From Pomphorhynchus laevis (taxonomy: Eukaryota; Acanthocephala; Palaeacanthocephala; Echinorhynchida; Pomphorhynchidae): 64,000 nt of DNA. Shown here one piece after another: positions 20,640-30,844 of this stretch. Under the pieces are notes generated by a model. That model saw nothing but the letters and a program-made list of their open reading frames with translations. It did no database searches and was not told the DNA's origin. The stretch spans positions 62,001 through 126,000 of the forward strand of contig WNNJ02000238.1 in NCBI GenBank assembly GCA_012934845.2, written 5' to 3'. How positions within the stretch are numbered: the first letter of the stretch is position 1; each line of letters opens with the position of its first letter. A program made the position numbers and the translations under genes.

Positions 20640-22420
20640 TCTGAAATTTTTCATTTTAGGGGTGAGTAAATTTTAAAGAGATTTTTGCGCTCAACGATTG
20701 CAGCAGTTGCAGTATTTTCTTCGAGCCCAGCACTGATTTGTTTGATGTTCCGTATTTCCACACCTAAAACAGGCGTTAGCTGTATTGTTTGAAGTATTTG
20801 TCGATTGAAATTTATGTTTTTGGTAGCGTTGGTTGACTCGGTGGACACACTCATCGTCATTTTGAGTTATATCTTGCGACGAATTTATTGCCGCTTGGCC
20901 ACTGATTTCCATTTCAACTGCAATTTCAATAACCTTCGCGAAATTTAACTATGTCGATTTTATTCGAAAAAGAGCTCTACGTATAGCTTCGCTTTTGATT
21001 GAGCAGATAAATCTTGCCATTAATGAATCGTCATAAGGATTAGTGACTGCGCTGAAATCGCATCTAGAAGCCTCATGTCTTATTCTTGCAACCAACCGCA
21101 TTATTGTTTCGTCGGTATTTTGTTCTTTTCCGGTCCAGCATAGGTATCGTTCTCGTATCGCAAAACTTGCAATATCGAATTGGTCGCGCATAAAGCCATT
21201 AATTTCTTCCATCGTCAGCTCATTGATGTCTTCACTTTTATTAAGTTGATTGGCCCAATTCGAAAGATGTAAATATATATCTTTATCTTGCGAATTAAGA
21301 AATACTGCGGGCATCTTATCCATTGGTACATAATTTGATTTTATATAAGTAGCGAATCGGAATGTATATGATTGCCTAAGCTCGTCGCTTGGAATGAACG
21401 GATCAAATCGCAAGATTGTAGCTGCAGTTGAATTATTTTCGCCTTTCTTCTCAGAAAATTGTTCGACCATTTGTGTGAGAGCTTATATTTGCTTGCTTTG
21501 AATAACGATTTGTTCCTTGATCATTTCGGTAAGCATTTCCATTGCATAAAGCCACCGCTGTCACCAATTGTTATGTTTTAAACAAGAACTGTGAGCACAC
21601 AAAACAGTAGTTTCTTTTCACAAAATCAAAATGTTATATAGCGTTTTACAGTCCTTTTCAGTTTTATAGACAACTTTTTTCAGTTTTATAACAATTTTTT
21701 TCAGTTTTATATGCAACTTTTTTCAGTTTTATAGGCGACTTTATTCAGTTTTATGGGCAACTTTTTTTCAGTTTTATAGACAACTTTTTTCAGTTTTATA
21801 GGCAACATTTTTAGATTTTTTAAATAAAATATAATTAATTTAGATGTATAGCAAAGAATTTTATTATTTAAATAAAATCGACTCATGCGAATGCCTTTTG
21901 AACTGAAAACGATTTATGCAGCTTTATTTGAACAATCTACAAACAAACAGAATATAATAAATAGGTTAATGTAACATGGTTAATGTAACGAATAATGGTC
22001 TTCATGCCACATCATTCTCCCCCACCACATAATCGCTTAGATATGTAAGTTGACGTCGAGTTCGTCCTGAACGTCGGAAGATTAGGCAGGGTATCGGTTC
22101 GATGCTTGAATGACATTGGTCGATACATTGTTGTTCATTGTTTGAGTTAGTTGAGTCGTTGTCGTGATCTTTATTGATGTGTTCAGGTAAATCATTTCAA
22201 GAACGTTCATGTACACTGTCGATGCTATCTCCTATTCGCTCACTGCCTTCGTAATTTTCTTTGTCTTGGTCCGTGTTTCCTTTCTCTTTAGGATAACGTG
22301 AGAGATGCTTGACCGAAACAGTGCTCTTCTTACCGTCACTGTGTCTGACTTGAGGATAATGTGGGTCGATGTCGATAATCTTTACAACTTCGGTCCTTGA
22401 AAAAGGATGGTTTATCCGAA
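20640..22420 (-). mobile_element. Ty3/gypsy LTR retrotransposon fossil: pol end, LTR, gag
   Basis: Minus-strand order: C-terminal end of an integrase/pol gene (about 22420-22015), one LTR (22014-21569), a TGGTGACAGCGGTGG leader and a gag gene with a CCHC knuckle (about 21470-20650). Protease, RT and RNase H are not present. The pol-LTR-gag order is what remains around an internal LTR of a tandem or recombined copy. The element is incomplete and broken. The single LTR allows no age estimate; decay suggests moderate age. Confidence 0.75.
21569..22014 (-). repeat. Gypsy-type LTR with internal ~23-bp tandem repeats
   Basis: About 446 bp, beginning TG and ending CA. It is bounded by a purine-rich tract (TGGTGGGGGAGAA on the minus strand) on the pol side and by the primer-binding-type leader on the gag side. 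About 21645-21815 holds some seven copies of a TTTTCAGTTTTATAGRCAAC-like unit. Confidence 0.65.
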
Positions 22421-23088
22421 GGAACAATAGACGAGAGGATGGATCTGAAGGCGGAAACATCGTGGTCCAGACGTGCTTGTGGAGATAAGGAGTTAGAAGG
22501 CGTGATATTAGTAACAATGACGCAACGATCGCGAGAAGCAAAGCGCTTCCGTAAAGGAGGACGACTGACGTGAGTAGGTGAGATCACGATAGAAGAGCTG
22601 GCAGTTGATGATTTGGAGGGATTTGGTTTGACGACGGGAGACATAGAGGATAATGATAATAAAGAGGGTGGCAAGCGATGTGAGGAAAGGTTATGAGTGG
22701 AAGGATAGTGGAGGTTGGTGGAGATGATTTTGATTGATGGATGCAAGTTATTGAGAAACGAGACGGGAAGGACGGGACGTGGGGTGTCGGTGAGTGAAGA
22801 TGACATGGAATTGGAAGTGTATATGGTGGTAGGGTCGATGGGTGGAGAAATGACATTAGAAACGACGGGGGTAGTTTGAGTTGACTTGTTGGATGTTGAT
22901 ATGTGCTTATTGGAAAGGTTGCATATTAGTTTGTTGGCACAAAAACCACATACGAAGTCTTCTTTAGCCTTATTCTTGTCGCAGGTGATTGTTGTCCAGA
23001 CGCTGCAGTCGTGTATCGAGCACTGTACTTGAAGTTGTCCATAGTTAGTGTTGGTCTTAGTTGTTTTCTTACGTCCTTCAATAAACAA
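22421..23088 (-). pseudogene. CR1-type LINE ORF1, 3' truncated
   Basis: Minus-strand frame, about 220 codons from the ATG at 23088. N-terminal Cys motif QCSIHDCSVWTTITC then FVCGFCANKL (PHD-like finger of CR1 ORF1), a long Ser/Pro/Thr-rich middle and LDHDVSAFRSILSSI at the end. The last motif matches MDHDVSILRKVLSHLL of the CR1 ORF1 at 57816-59033, so they are relatives. The frame runs into the gypsy pol end at about 22420. 13-bp tandem repeats lie directly upstream of its start. Confidence 0.65.
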
Positions 23089-23094
23089 TGGTTG

Positions 23095-23212
23095 CCGTCG
23101 ATTGTTGTCGTCGATTGTTGTCGTCGATGGTTGTCGTCGATGGTTGTCGTCGATGGTTGTCGTCGATGGTTGTCGTCGATGGTTGTCGTCGATGGTTGTC
23201 GTCGATGGTTTA
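23095..23212. repeat. 13-bp minisatellite in the 5' leader of the CR1-type ORF1
   Basis: About nine units of GTCGTCGATGGTT (the first ones GTCGTCGATTGTT), a period of 13. They lie immediately upstream (minus strand) of the ORF1 start at 23088, the usual place of LINE 5' leader repeats. Confidence 0.9.
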
Positions 23213-25636
23213 ATATATAAATTTGTTAAATATATAACTTCGGGTTAATATATAACTTTAATATATAACTTCTGTTATATATTAATGGTTTAATATATAA
23301 CTTCGTGCCGTTGATAAGTTTGAGCAGATAATTTCGTATCATTGATTGGATACAGCAAAAACATGTAAAAGAAATTTACATATCAAAGTATTGTAATCTT
23401 CCTGAACAATTAAATTTTATTAGCGTCGCATGTTTTCTCTTCTAATTGATAATGAGCCGAATTATTATAAGGCTTAGCTTAATCAATGTTGAACAAATAC
23501 GCATCATCCAATAACCTTAAAGTATTATTTTTCATCGGGAGAAAGAGAATATGAATATTGTAAAATATTTTGAATTGTCTAGTACTAAATAGTTCAATCT
23601 TCAAAAATGTGGTCATCACCAGCATTCTCATTTTCGTCCCTGCATATAGCTCCTTCGTAGAAGGTTGAACCATTAATTCCGATGTTTAAGTCGATAATTG
23701 CGAAGACTTTTTTTATCGCAAGTACCACCCATAATTTGAAATGTAAGTCGTTAATCATCCAATTAGGGTTGAGAACGTTACCTTTACCCAGTCAAATGTC
23801 TATTGTGTATCAGGAACTATACATCTAATAACATTGTTAAATCGATTTGCAAGAATAATTGTATCTTCCATAATGTCATTGTTTCTTAATGTGTAGTGTT
23901 AGTTAACCTCCTGTTGAAATTTTCCAGCGCAACTATGTTCGCATGCTAACACAGCGTAAAGTAGCAATCCAGTGTACGATGTATATTCCACTATCATCGA
24001 TTTCCCTTGGATCGACTTAAACTTGCAGAATCAATTATTAATCTTGTAAATAAAACTACTCAGATTATTAAATACCTAATCGGATATCCCAATTACATGA
24101 AATTGAAGAATCAAAGAAATATTTTGATCAGTTGTTTATTTGTCTTTTCAAAGCTTTTAACATTGAAATTTGCCTGTTTAAACAAACTCTTAAGAATTAG
24201 AAACAAGACACTTATGATATTTCTCTGCACGAACAGATCAGAATCATTTATCATTCTTATACATATTTATCATTATTGTGTATCGCAGCTAAGTCTTTAG
24301 AATCCCAATTGTCAAAAGCGGTTGCACAAAGGCCACCGTTTATCATTATTTTCTGATTATGATATATTTTTAGTTTGCCATTATTTGTGTTGAAGTTTTG
24401 GGGTGATATCTGGTATAGTTAGTGATTTAGACCTTTTGCTTTGAATTGGACAGATCGATCCTTATCGTCTTTCTTGGGAGGGGCGAGTGTAGGGGTGGGC
24501 GATTTGGGACTGGTTTTTATTTCTTTAATCTCTAGAGCTACTAACTGGCTGTAAGCATATTTTAATAGTTTTTTTGTCTTACTGTCTATAGGGGGATATA
24601 CTAGACATGCTCTAATACCGTAATGAACTAGTATAGGTTACGCCGGAAGTCACATGCTCTAGTGTAAATAATTTCTTTAGTTCGACTCCATGCTCATCCA
24701 AAGAGCATAAGAATTTAGCATCTACAAACCACATGTTTGCTAATGATACATTGATAATTGAGTCGTCAGGCAGTTTCTTACGCAAAACTCCTGACAAGAT
24801 ATTTATAAAACTTTTTTGGCCTAGCCGCTTTTCGATGGTTGAGGTTATTTGTGTGACAGTGTTTCAATCTTCCTCTCTAATTACGGGAACTTCTTCTATA
24901 TTTTTGATCATTTCCTCTACCTCCCTAGGGTTGTATGCGATTAATTTGTCATCCCCAGGTGGTTTCTGGCATGTTTCTCCTGAGCTTTGTGAGTGGTGTT
25001 CCTTATATGTTTTTTTCTGATAGTATCTCAAGGGCTGATTCAACCTGGAATTTCACCAAGCTCGTGATAGCTAATAACTGTTTAGGAGAAAAGGTCCTTG
25101 CTAAGATATAAAATTGGGTCACTTCAGGTTTCCCTTTAAATGCTTTTCGTGGAATCAACCATTTATATTTCTTGTCAATCTTTTGAAACTGATTAGTGAA
25201 TTCTTCTCGCTGCTGATATTGTTTTGGATCTTCCTTAGTTGAAATTAATGTATTAAGCGGAGCAAGAGGCGAAAATATTTGCGGAATCTGATTTGTGAGC
25301 GGTAAATATTGAGTTGGATATGTAGGGCAGGATATAGTTGGAATGGGGTTTGGTGTTGATGGGTATGTGAAGGGATATCTTTGACAAATCTCATGAATAT
25401 TTTGTGCATTGTCCTGACGAGGTTGACTGTCTATCGGTTGAAAGTATATTGTCCCTCCAGAAATGTAGGGGGCGGGATATTGATTTTTGCAGAATTAATT
25501 TGCTCCGGTGTTGGGATGTTGACATTATAGACCTAAGAGCTGTACTGTTGAATAAGCCCCATCTCCCTCTCTAATCCTGCCTGCTTGAGCTGTTGATCAG
25601 TGATAGCTACACCAATAATTGCACATTACTAAGAAA
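23213..25636 (-). other. AT-rich DNA with unidentified coding-like remnants
   Basis: 23213-23340 has short ATATAACTT-type repeats. Minus-strand fragments with protein-like composition occur at 23479-23673 and more clearly from about 25560 to 24430, e.g. VEEMIKNIEEVPVIREED (about 24900), PPGDDKLIAYNPRE and DSIINVSLANMWFVDAKFL (24720-24780). I do not recognise the family. It is broken in several places and could be an old virus-derived or element-derived gene. Confidence 0.35.
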
Positions 25637-25926
25637 TTTAAATTTTCAGTGTATTTAACAGTTGCTTTCTTTTAAATGATAATTTTGATGGAAATTGGAT
25701 TTAACAAATTTCTAAATACAGACAGAAAATAACCTGATTGCTAATTTTGTATTAAAATCAGTCTTTGAAATTGCGTTTTCATTAATATAGTAATTTTAAT
25801 GTCATTAGAACAAACAACAATTATTTAATGGTTTTGAAATTTAATTTATGATTTGTAATTTTTGATAGCACCCAAAGCGTCATTAGCAAAATACATACAA
25901 TCGCAAACGTTATAATCGTGTAACAT
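25637..25926 (+). repeat. Left half of a dispersed non-coding repeat
   Basis: Nearly identical to 46808-47100 (starts near AATTTTCAGTGTATTTAACAG, ends AATCGTGTAACAT). At 46808-47345 the repeat is continuous; here it is interrupted after CGTGTAACAT and resumes at about 29530. Confidence 0.85.
25915..25926 (+). repeat. Target-site duplication of the RLE element fragment (left copy)
   Basis: ATCGTGTAACAT, repeated at 26868-26879 and again, whole or in part, at about 26888 and 26907. Confidence 0.7.
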
Positions 25927-26867
25927 TTTTTTTTTTTTTTATTTATTCGAAAATTTTACAAGCATTGTTACCCGCAAATGGGTCATATAATATTAGCGTT
26001 AATAACATTGATAAAAATACGTTTGAATATTTATGCGTCTCCTTGACGTTCCATTGCCTTCAGCGTGTAAGGGAAGTTATTTCCTGACAGCTGGTATTCG
26101 TTGGTTCCTCGAGCGTATGGGCGGTTTCGAGCCGATCTGTAGCCCCTTATACACTCGGAAGCGGCTCTGCATAGAACGACAGAGATCTTTCGTTTTAAAC
26201 GGCCAACACATTCTGCGTACGAGCTACCCTCTCTTCTGGTCGCTTGCAACCATGCGATACGCTTAATAATGTGTAATGCTGTTGGACCAATTCCGCCTGA
26301 GCACGAAAACGCCAGTGGCACAAATATTCCTCTCTCAATACATGTGACTCGTTCCTCATATTTGGCATTTTTTCGGCTTTCATGATAACTGAATGCAGCT
26401 TTATCATCTTGAGAACACGATGCGGCATGAGGGTTAAATACTACGACGTCCAAAAACGTCCGCTCGAACCGATTCTCGTATAATCCGCTGCAGACTATGT
26501 CAAGTCTTGCTTCGGCGTCACGTGTGGTAGTGTGCTTTGAAAAAACAACATGATCGTCTACTCTTTGTAAACATGGTTCCGTGGCTACCCCGTGGCAAAC
26601 TGTTGTTAGTTCACATGCGATTAAATCTCTAATTTCGTTATGACGAATTATCGGTAGTCCACCGTGCTTGCACGAGAGAAGGTGTGAAAGGCTCGACGAT
26701 GCGTTACATACACAAATTGATGGCAGCCCCTCTGGGATCCATCCGTATCGGGTTGCTAAACCGTCTCTAAACTGGTTTTGCGAGAGAATGAAATTTTCCG
26801 TTTTGGTTGGACAGTTACTTAACCATGCAGATGCCCCACATGTTGTAGCAAACACTAAACATCGAAC
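25927..26867 (-). mobile_element. 5'-truncated RLE-type retroelement, C-terminal part
   Basis: The plus strand starts with a T run, the 3' poly(A) of a minus-strand insertion. The open frame (26031-26850) encodes only the C-terminal endonuclease part: FRDGLATRYGW, ICVCNASSSLSHLLSCKHGG, IIRHNEIRDLIA, then ARLDIVC, RTFLDVVVFNP and KNAKYEERV. The two Asp and the Lys fit a PD-(D/E)XK nuclease, the restriction-like endonuclease (RLE) of early-branching LINEs. It is open without stops over some 270 codons, so the insertion is fairly young. The same family appears intact at 34678-37692. Confidence 0.75.
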
Positions 26868-26922
26868 ATCGTGTAACATGTTCGAACATCGTGTAACTAT
26901 TCGAACATCGTGTAACATGTTC
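26868..26922 (+). repeat. Tandem copies of target sequence at the RLE fragment 5' junction
   Basis: About 20-bp unit (TTCGAACATCGTGTAACATG-like) occurring almost three times. It contains the target-site sequence ATCGTGTAACAT also found at the left junction. Confidence 0.75.
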
Positions 26923-27000
26923 GAATAATAATAATAACATTTTATTTAAAGTGGCAAATGCGTTCCAACTGCACGCTTACAATCCACTAAATAAACAAAC
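26923..27000 (-). mobile_element. Tail of an L2-type LINE
   Basis: ATAATAATAATAAC, then TTTATTTAAAGTGGCAAATG, matching the 3' terminal sequence of the LINE at 30845 and 17150. Only the tail is recognisable. Confidence 0.55.
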
Positions 27001-28060
27001 ACATCAAACGTCATATAGATAAAAAGCCTATTCAAACTCTAGTGGTATACCTCGTATATATTCTGCTAATGATCCCCGTCTCTGTAGAATTATTTGAGCA
27101 GTGCCATTTTTAAGCATGACGACTTCTTTCCTTGATAAGGTCATATTCTGAGCTCGAATGTTTTTTATGATTGTCTTTGCCACATCCAGTAAAATCATTC
27201 ATCTCGGCTTAATAGGGATTAAGGGTTCTTGTCGAGTCTCCTCAGTTGTGTAGAAATACTCACCAACTTCGGTGGTGGAGCCAGTACTCGATGCTATCTT
27301 AGCCGCTAACATTAACTAGGGATTAACATCTATGTTACACCTTGCAACATTTAGAAATTTTGGTTTCCAAAATCATCCGAGAAAAGCTACAATGGTGGTG
27401 CTTGAGCCGGGTCTATCGTTTAGAGAATACTGATAAGGTCTAAGCTTCTAGCATATGGCAACATACTGCAGGTATTTGATACTTCATCCTGCGCATTAAA
27501 GATATTAAACATTTCCTTAGCTGGTCGTTTTATCACCAACAGAGTAGCAAAATCTGTTGCAGATAGATTAGGTAGGAATTTATTAGATGCTAATACATTA
27601 AAATTGCATGATCTCCGTATCTGGTTGTCAGGGTGGAATATCGTACTTTGAAGATCTCACCATATTGTGTGTTAGAAAGAAAATAACCTATCGCAGATGC
27701 TAGCTTTTTTACTTTATCACTTTGCCTATATACGAAAGACTACCTGAGAGGGTAGTCTTTCAGGGTAGACAAACCTGAGAGGGTAGTCTACCATCTCGAC
27801 AGAGCAGTCAAATGGTACTTACCCTAGCAGTAATTTCAAATTCCCAGCTAATCCTATAGCATAGTCTGCACTGTCCGTGGGTCAAGCTTGATGAGCCTTA
27901 CCTTTAGTAGGAGATATGTTGCAATCCCTAAATATCTTATGTCATTAGGTGGTTTAGCATTGTTGGGTTTGGCTATGAGGGGGTACTCCAAAGAAGCGAA
28001 CATAAATATGTCCTGGATCCAAATTACTTCACCTGCTTGACATCTACGGAGACTCAACTT
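27001..28060 (-). other. Unidentified coding-like remnant, possibly virus-derived fossil
   Basis: Minus-strand stretches with protein-like composition: LPNLSATDFATLLVIKR, MLPYARSLDLISIL, LAAKIASSTGSTTEVGEYF and CQAGEVIWIQDIFMFASLEY. The combination recalls nucleoproteins of negative-strand RNA viruses endogenised in invertebrates, but this is an impression, not a match. It is broken in several places and old. Confidence 0.3.
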
Positions 28061-28349
28061 TTCGAGTATATCTAACAGAAAATCTAAAATATGCAGCTAA
28101 ATAATAAATAAAGTGGGTTGTGATAGGCAGGGGAAAATTAAACCACACGAAGAGGCTATCGTATAGACCTCTTCAGCGGAGAGTCCTATATCATATTAGA
28201 ATATCTTGACCTTATCTATCAAAAGTGTTGGATGATACTTTTGTGACATCGAAGTTGTATCTATCATATATTCAGATATTGGTTGATATCCTCCACCTTC
28301 TCCATCGTTAAAGTAAAATATGTTTTTTTCCTCCGAATTTAAGGATTAA

Positions 28350-29520
28350 GATGTTCGATTTACCTCTATACCTACATTTTGTATGTTTATTTCATATAAA
28401 GCTTGCTGGAGGTAATTGGGCGGTAAGTTTCTTCAAAAAAAATATAAAAAATTGGGGGTTTTGTTTGTCTACTAAAAAGTTGTGTTAAATGATTCATTTA
28501 CATGAATTGAACGCTTCGGGCCATTTAGCGGCCGCTGAGCTGGTTATCGCTAGTTTTTTGCACTATATGTGGGGCGATTACTATTTAATTAGTGTAGGAG
28601 TACGCAATCTTTTCGTGATTTGGTGAAATTAAAGTGTTCCACTGTAGTTTAAATGAATGAGGGCTTTGTAAGTCTTAGGAGAGGTGGGCTTGTCGGCTCG
28701 AGAGGTGGGCTTTGAAAGCGCATAATAGAGGGCGAGCTGTGGTTAGCTATGTGGAGGTGGTATGTGGGTGTGGCGTTGGCTCCAAAGAGTTTGAGATTAA
28801 TGGAATAGTTGGTTATCTACCCCGATGCTGGGGTGTGGCCTAAAGCTTTACTCATTTGTTAGTCTAATTGAAGGGATAGGGGTGATAGTTAGAATCTTGG
28901 TGGTGATAAGGTGTATGAGTCTGATTGGTTATTTGCGATGTGAGAATAGCAGTCGTATGACTTACGTTTTAAGAGGGGAGGGTACCCACTTCAATTCTTC
29001 CCAAATAGTCTCCTGAGGCTTAAGGTCTACTTTAATGGTGGTTATAGTTTAGTGTGCTTCGTTGTTTGTTGTCAGTTTATCATAAAGATATTGTGCTAAT
29101 GTATGTTCTGGTCGATGTATGAGGGTGGCTAATGCGATTTTCTATTAGGTTATTAATTCGCTTGGAGTTAAGGAGAAAGGATTTTGGATGGGTAGGTTGG
29201 CTGTGTACAACGTATTAGTAACTAGCCACGCGGTTATGATTCTATTTTTCCTAGTCATATCAGTTTTTATGGAAGTATTTGTTAATTGGTTAATAACAGT
29301 GATGCTAGGGCTGAGAGACATACCCCTCTCCGGTTAAATAATTTGAGGTAAATCCTATTTCTAGGTTATGGGTTATAGGGGTATCTTTGCTATTAGGGGA
29401 TGGCTATGTCTTTCGACCCTAGCATCACTGGTATTAACCAGTTACCAAACCCTCTTATAAAAACTGGTTTTACTAGAAAAAATACTATTATAACCGCATG
29501 ACTGGTTATTAAACGTATAA
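28350..29520. other. Numt: mitochondrial DNA with COX1, partly folded back
   Basis: With invertebrate mitochondrial code the plus strand at about 29150-29340 gives LIRLELSS, YNVLVTSHAVMMLFFLVM and, after a shift, RLNNLS: cytochrome oxidase I. On the minus strand 29520-29397 gives TSHAVMMVFFLVKPVFM, GFGNWLMPVMLG and DMAIP: the same COX1 segment again, better conserved. The two arms are inverted about a centre at 29326-29396 and differ noticeably. 28500-29150 has the same GT-rich composition and long runs without mitochondrial stops, so it is probably also mitochondrial, gene not identified. Several breaks show it is a nuclear copy. Confidence 0.7.
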
Positions 29521-29529
29521 TAATATGAT

Positions 29530-29770
29530 ATTGCTGCTATTTCAATAGATGCTGTTTTTGTAAACCACAGAGGAATGCTCCATAATTATTTGACTGTGGA
29601 ATTCTACGTTAAACATAAAAGTAAAATCATTTTTATTAACGTCATATTATGCTGTGTATTATCTAATTTCTGACTTTATAAATATGAGAATTTTCGAACC
29701 AACTTTCCAACCTTTATTCACTGCGCATTTCGCTTGCTGCTTATCTTTGTTGATGACGTCTGCGATCTGA
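29530..29770 (+). repeat. Right half of the dispersed non-coding repeat
   Basis: Matches 47108-47345 (GATATTGCTGCT..., TGACTGTGGAATT, AAACATAAAAGTAAAATC, TTCACTGCGCATTT). Together with 25637-25926 it rebuilds the repeat found uninterrupted at 46808-47345. Confidence 0.85.
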
Positions 29771-29854
29771 TTGTAAGACAATTCTTTAATCTGTTAGGTC
29801 TTGAGCGAAATTTAAATAGGCATCATCCTATTTGATGCGATATCATCAAAATAT

Positions 29855-30185
29855 GGATGGATGCCACTTAAGACTCCACCCAAATATATTTGTAGGCAGT
29901 ACTTCAGCATTGGACATGCGCTCTTATGCCAAGTTGGTGGAATACCTTTCATACGAGATTACACAATAAGAGACAAGATCGCATTAGCACTTTGTGATGT
30001 GTGCGTCAATGTTGTTATTGAGCCGTCACTCCTATCAGTGCCAGATTTAATGGTATTTGATAACATCAGTACAACTACAAAGAGGTCGGTTCTGTTATAC
30101 ATTGTATGCAATAAGCAATGCTCAACAACGACGGAGCCGTTCTTCATGGACGTTTATGTTTCTACGCGTTTTCTAATAATGAACA
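29855..30185 (+). pseudogene. RLE-type retroelement fragment (endonuclease)
   Basis: Plus frame with IGHALLCQVGGIPFIRDYTIRD, VNVVIEPSLLSVPD and EPFFMDVYV. It aligns in order with the C-terminal domain at 26031 and 34678. More diverged; ends are lost. Confidence 0.65.
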
Positions 30186-30844
30186 TAGACTTTACAATTT
30201 TCCTTTTTTAAAGTATTCGATTTGTTGTTATGAGTTTATATCTTTGAAATATCTATTCGGTGATTTGTTGTCACTAACATAATGAAAAACATCATAGCTT
30301 AATTTTGTTTTGTTTGCAAAAACATTCTGGATTGTTTGAATGCTATCGTTTGCTCTTGTCGAAAAAGACTTCTCTGTTTGACACATTTGATATGATATTC
30401 AAAAGAAGTATTGCCAATTATGACTAATTTTTAATCTGTTAGTAGAGGCAAAGATCTGGTGAACCCATTAAAAATTTTGAATTCCTTGTGAGACTCGTGT
30501 TTTCATTAAAAGTGTTTATTATTATACTTTCGATTAAAAAACTCAGCATAAATTTGCGACCTCCATTTTTTATGTGACCTCTCGTTCACTGAGTATATTT
30601 TTCCCTTATGTAGATTTTATCGCTTGCGCTAGTGTAAGGGAATATTTTATTAAAAATACTCATCTTGGGATTTCTATGAAAATTTGGTATGTATATTCTG
30701 GCTGGATACTCTTGCATTAGTGAATTGAGAACTTATGAAATTTAACCAAGCAAAGGCCTTCAGCTATATTCTCATGTCTGTATCAACTGCTGGTAATACA
30801 GCATAGCAACTATAAGATTTGATTCATTTTTGAATGTTTAAAAA
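30186..30844. other. AT-rich spacer
   Basis: No gene seen. 30255-30307 (CGGTGATTTGTTGTCACTAAC...) recurs almost exactly at 33170-33222, on the other side of the L2-type LINE. Confidence 0.6.

Noticed and set aside
23011-23248. Plus-strand frames with VVVDGCRRWLSS repeats
   Set aside because: Translation of the 13-bp minisatellite, not a repeat protein.
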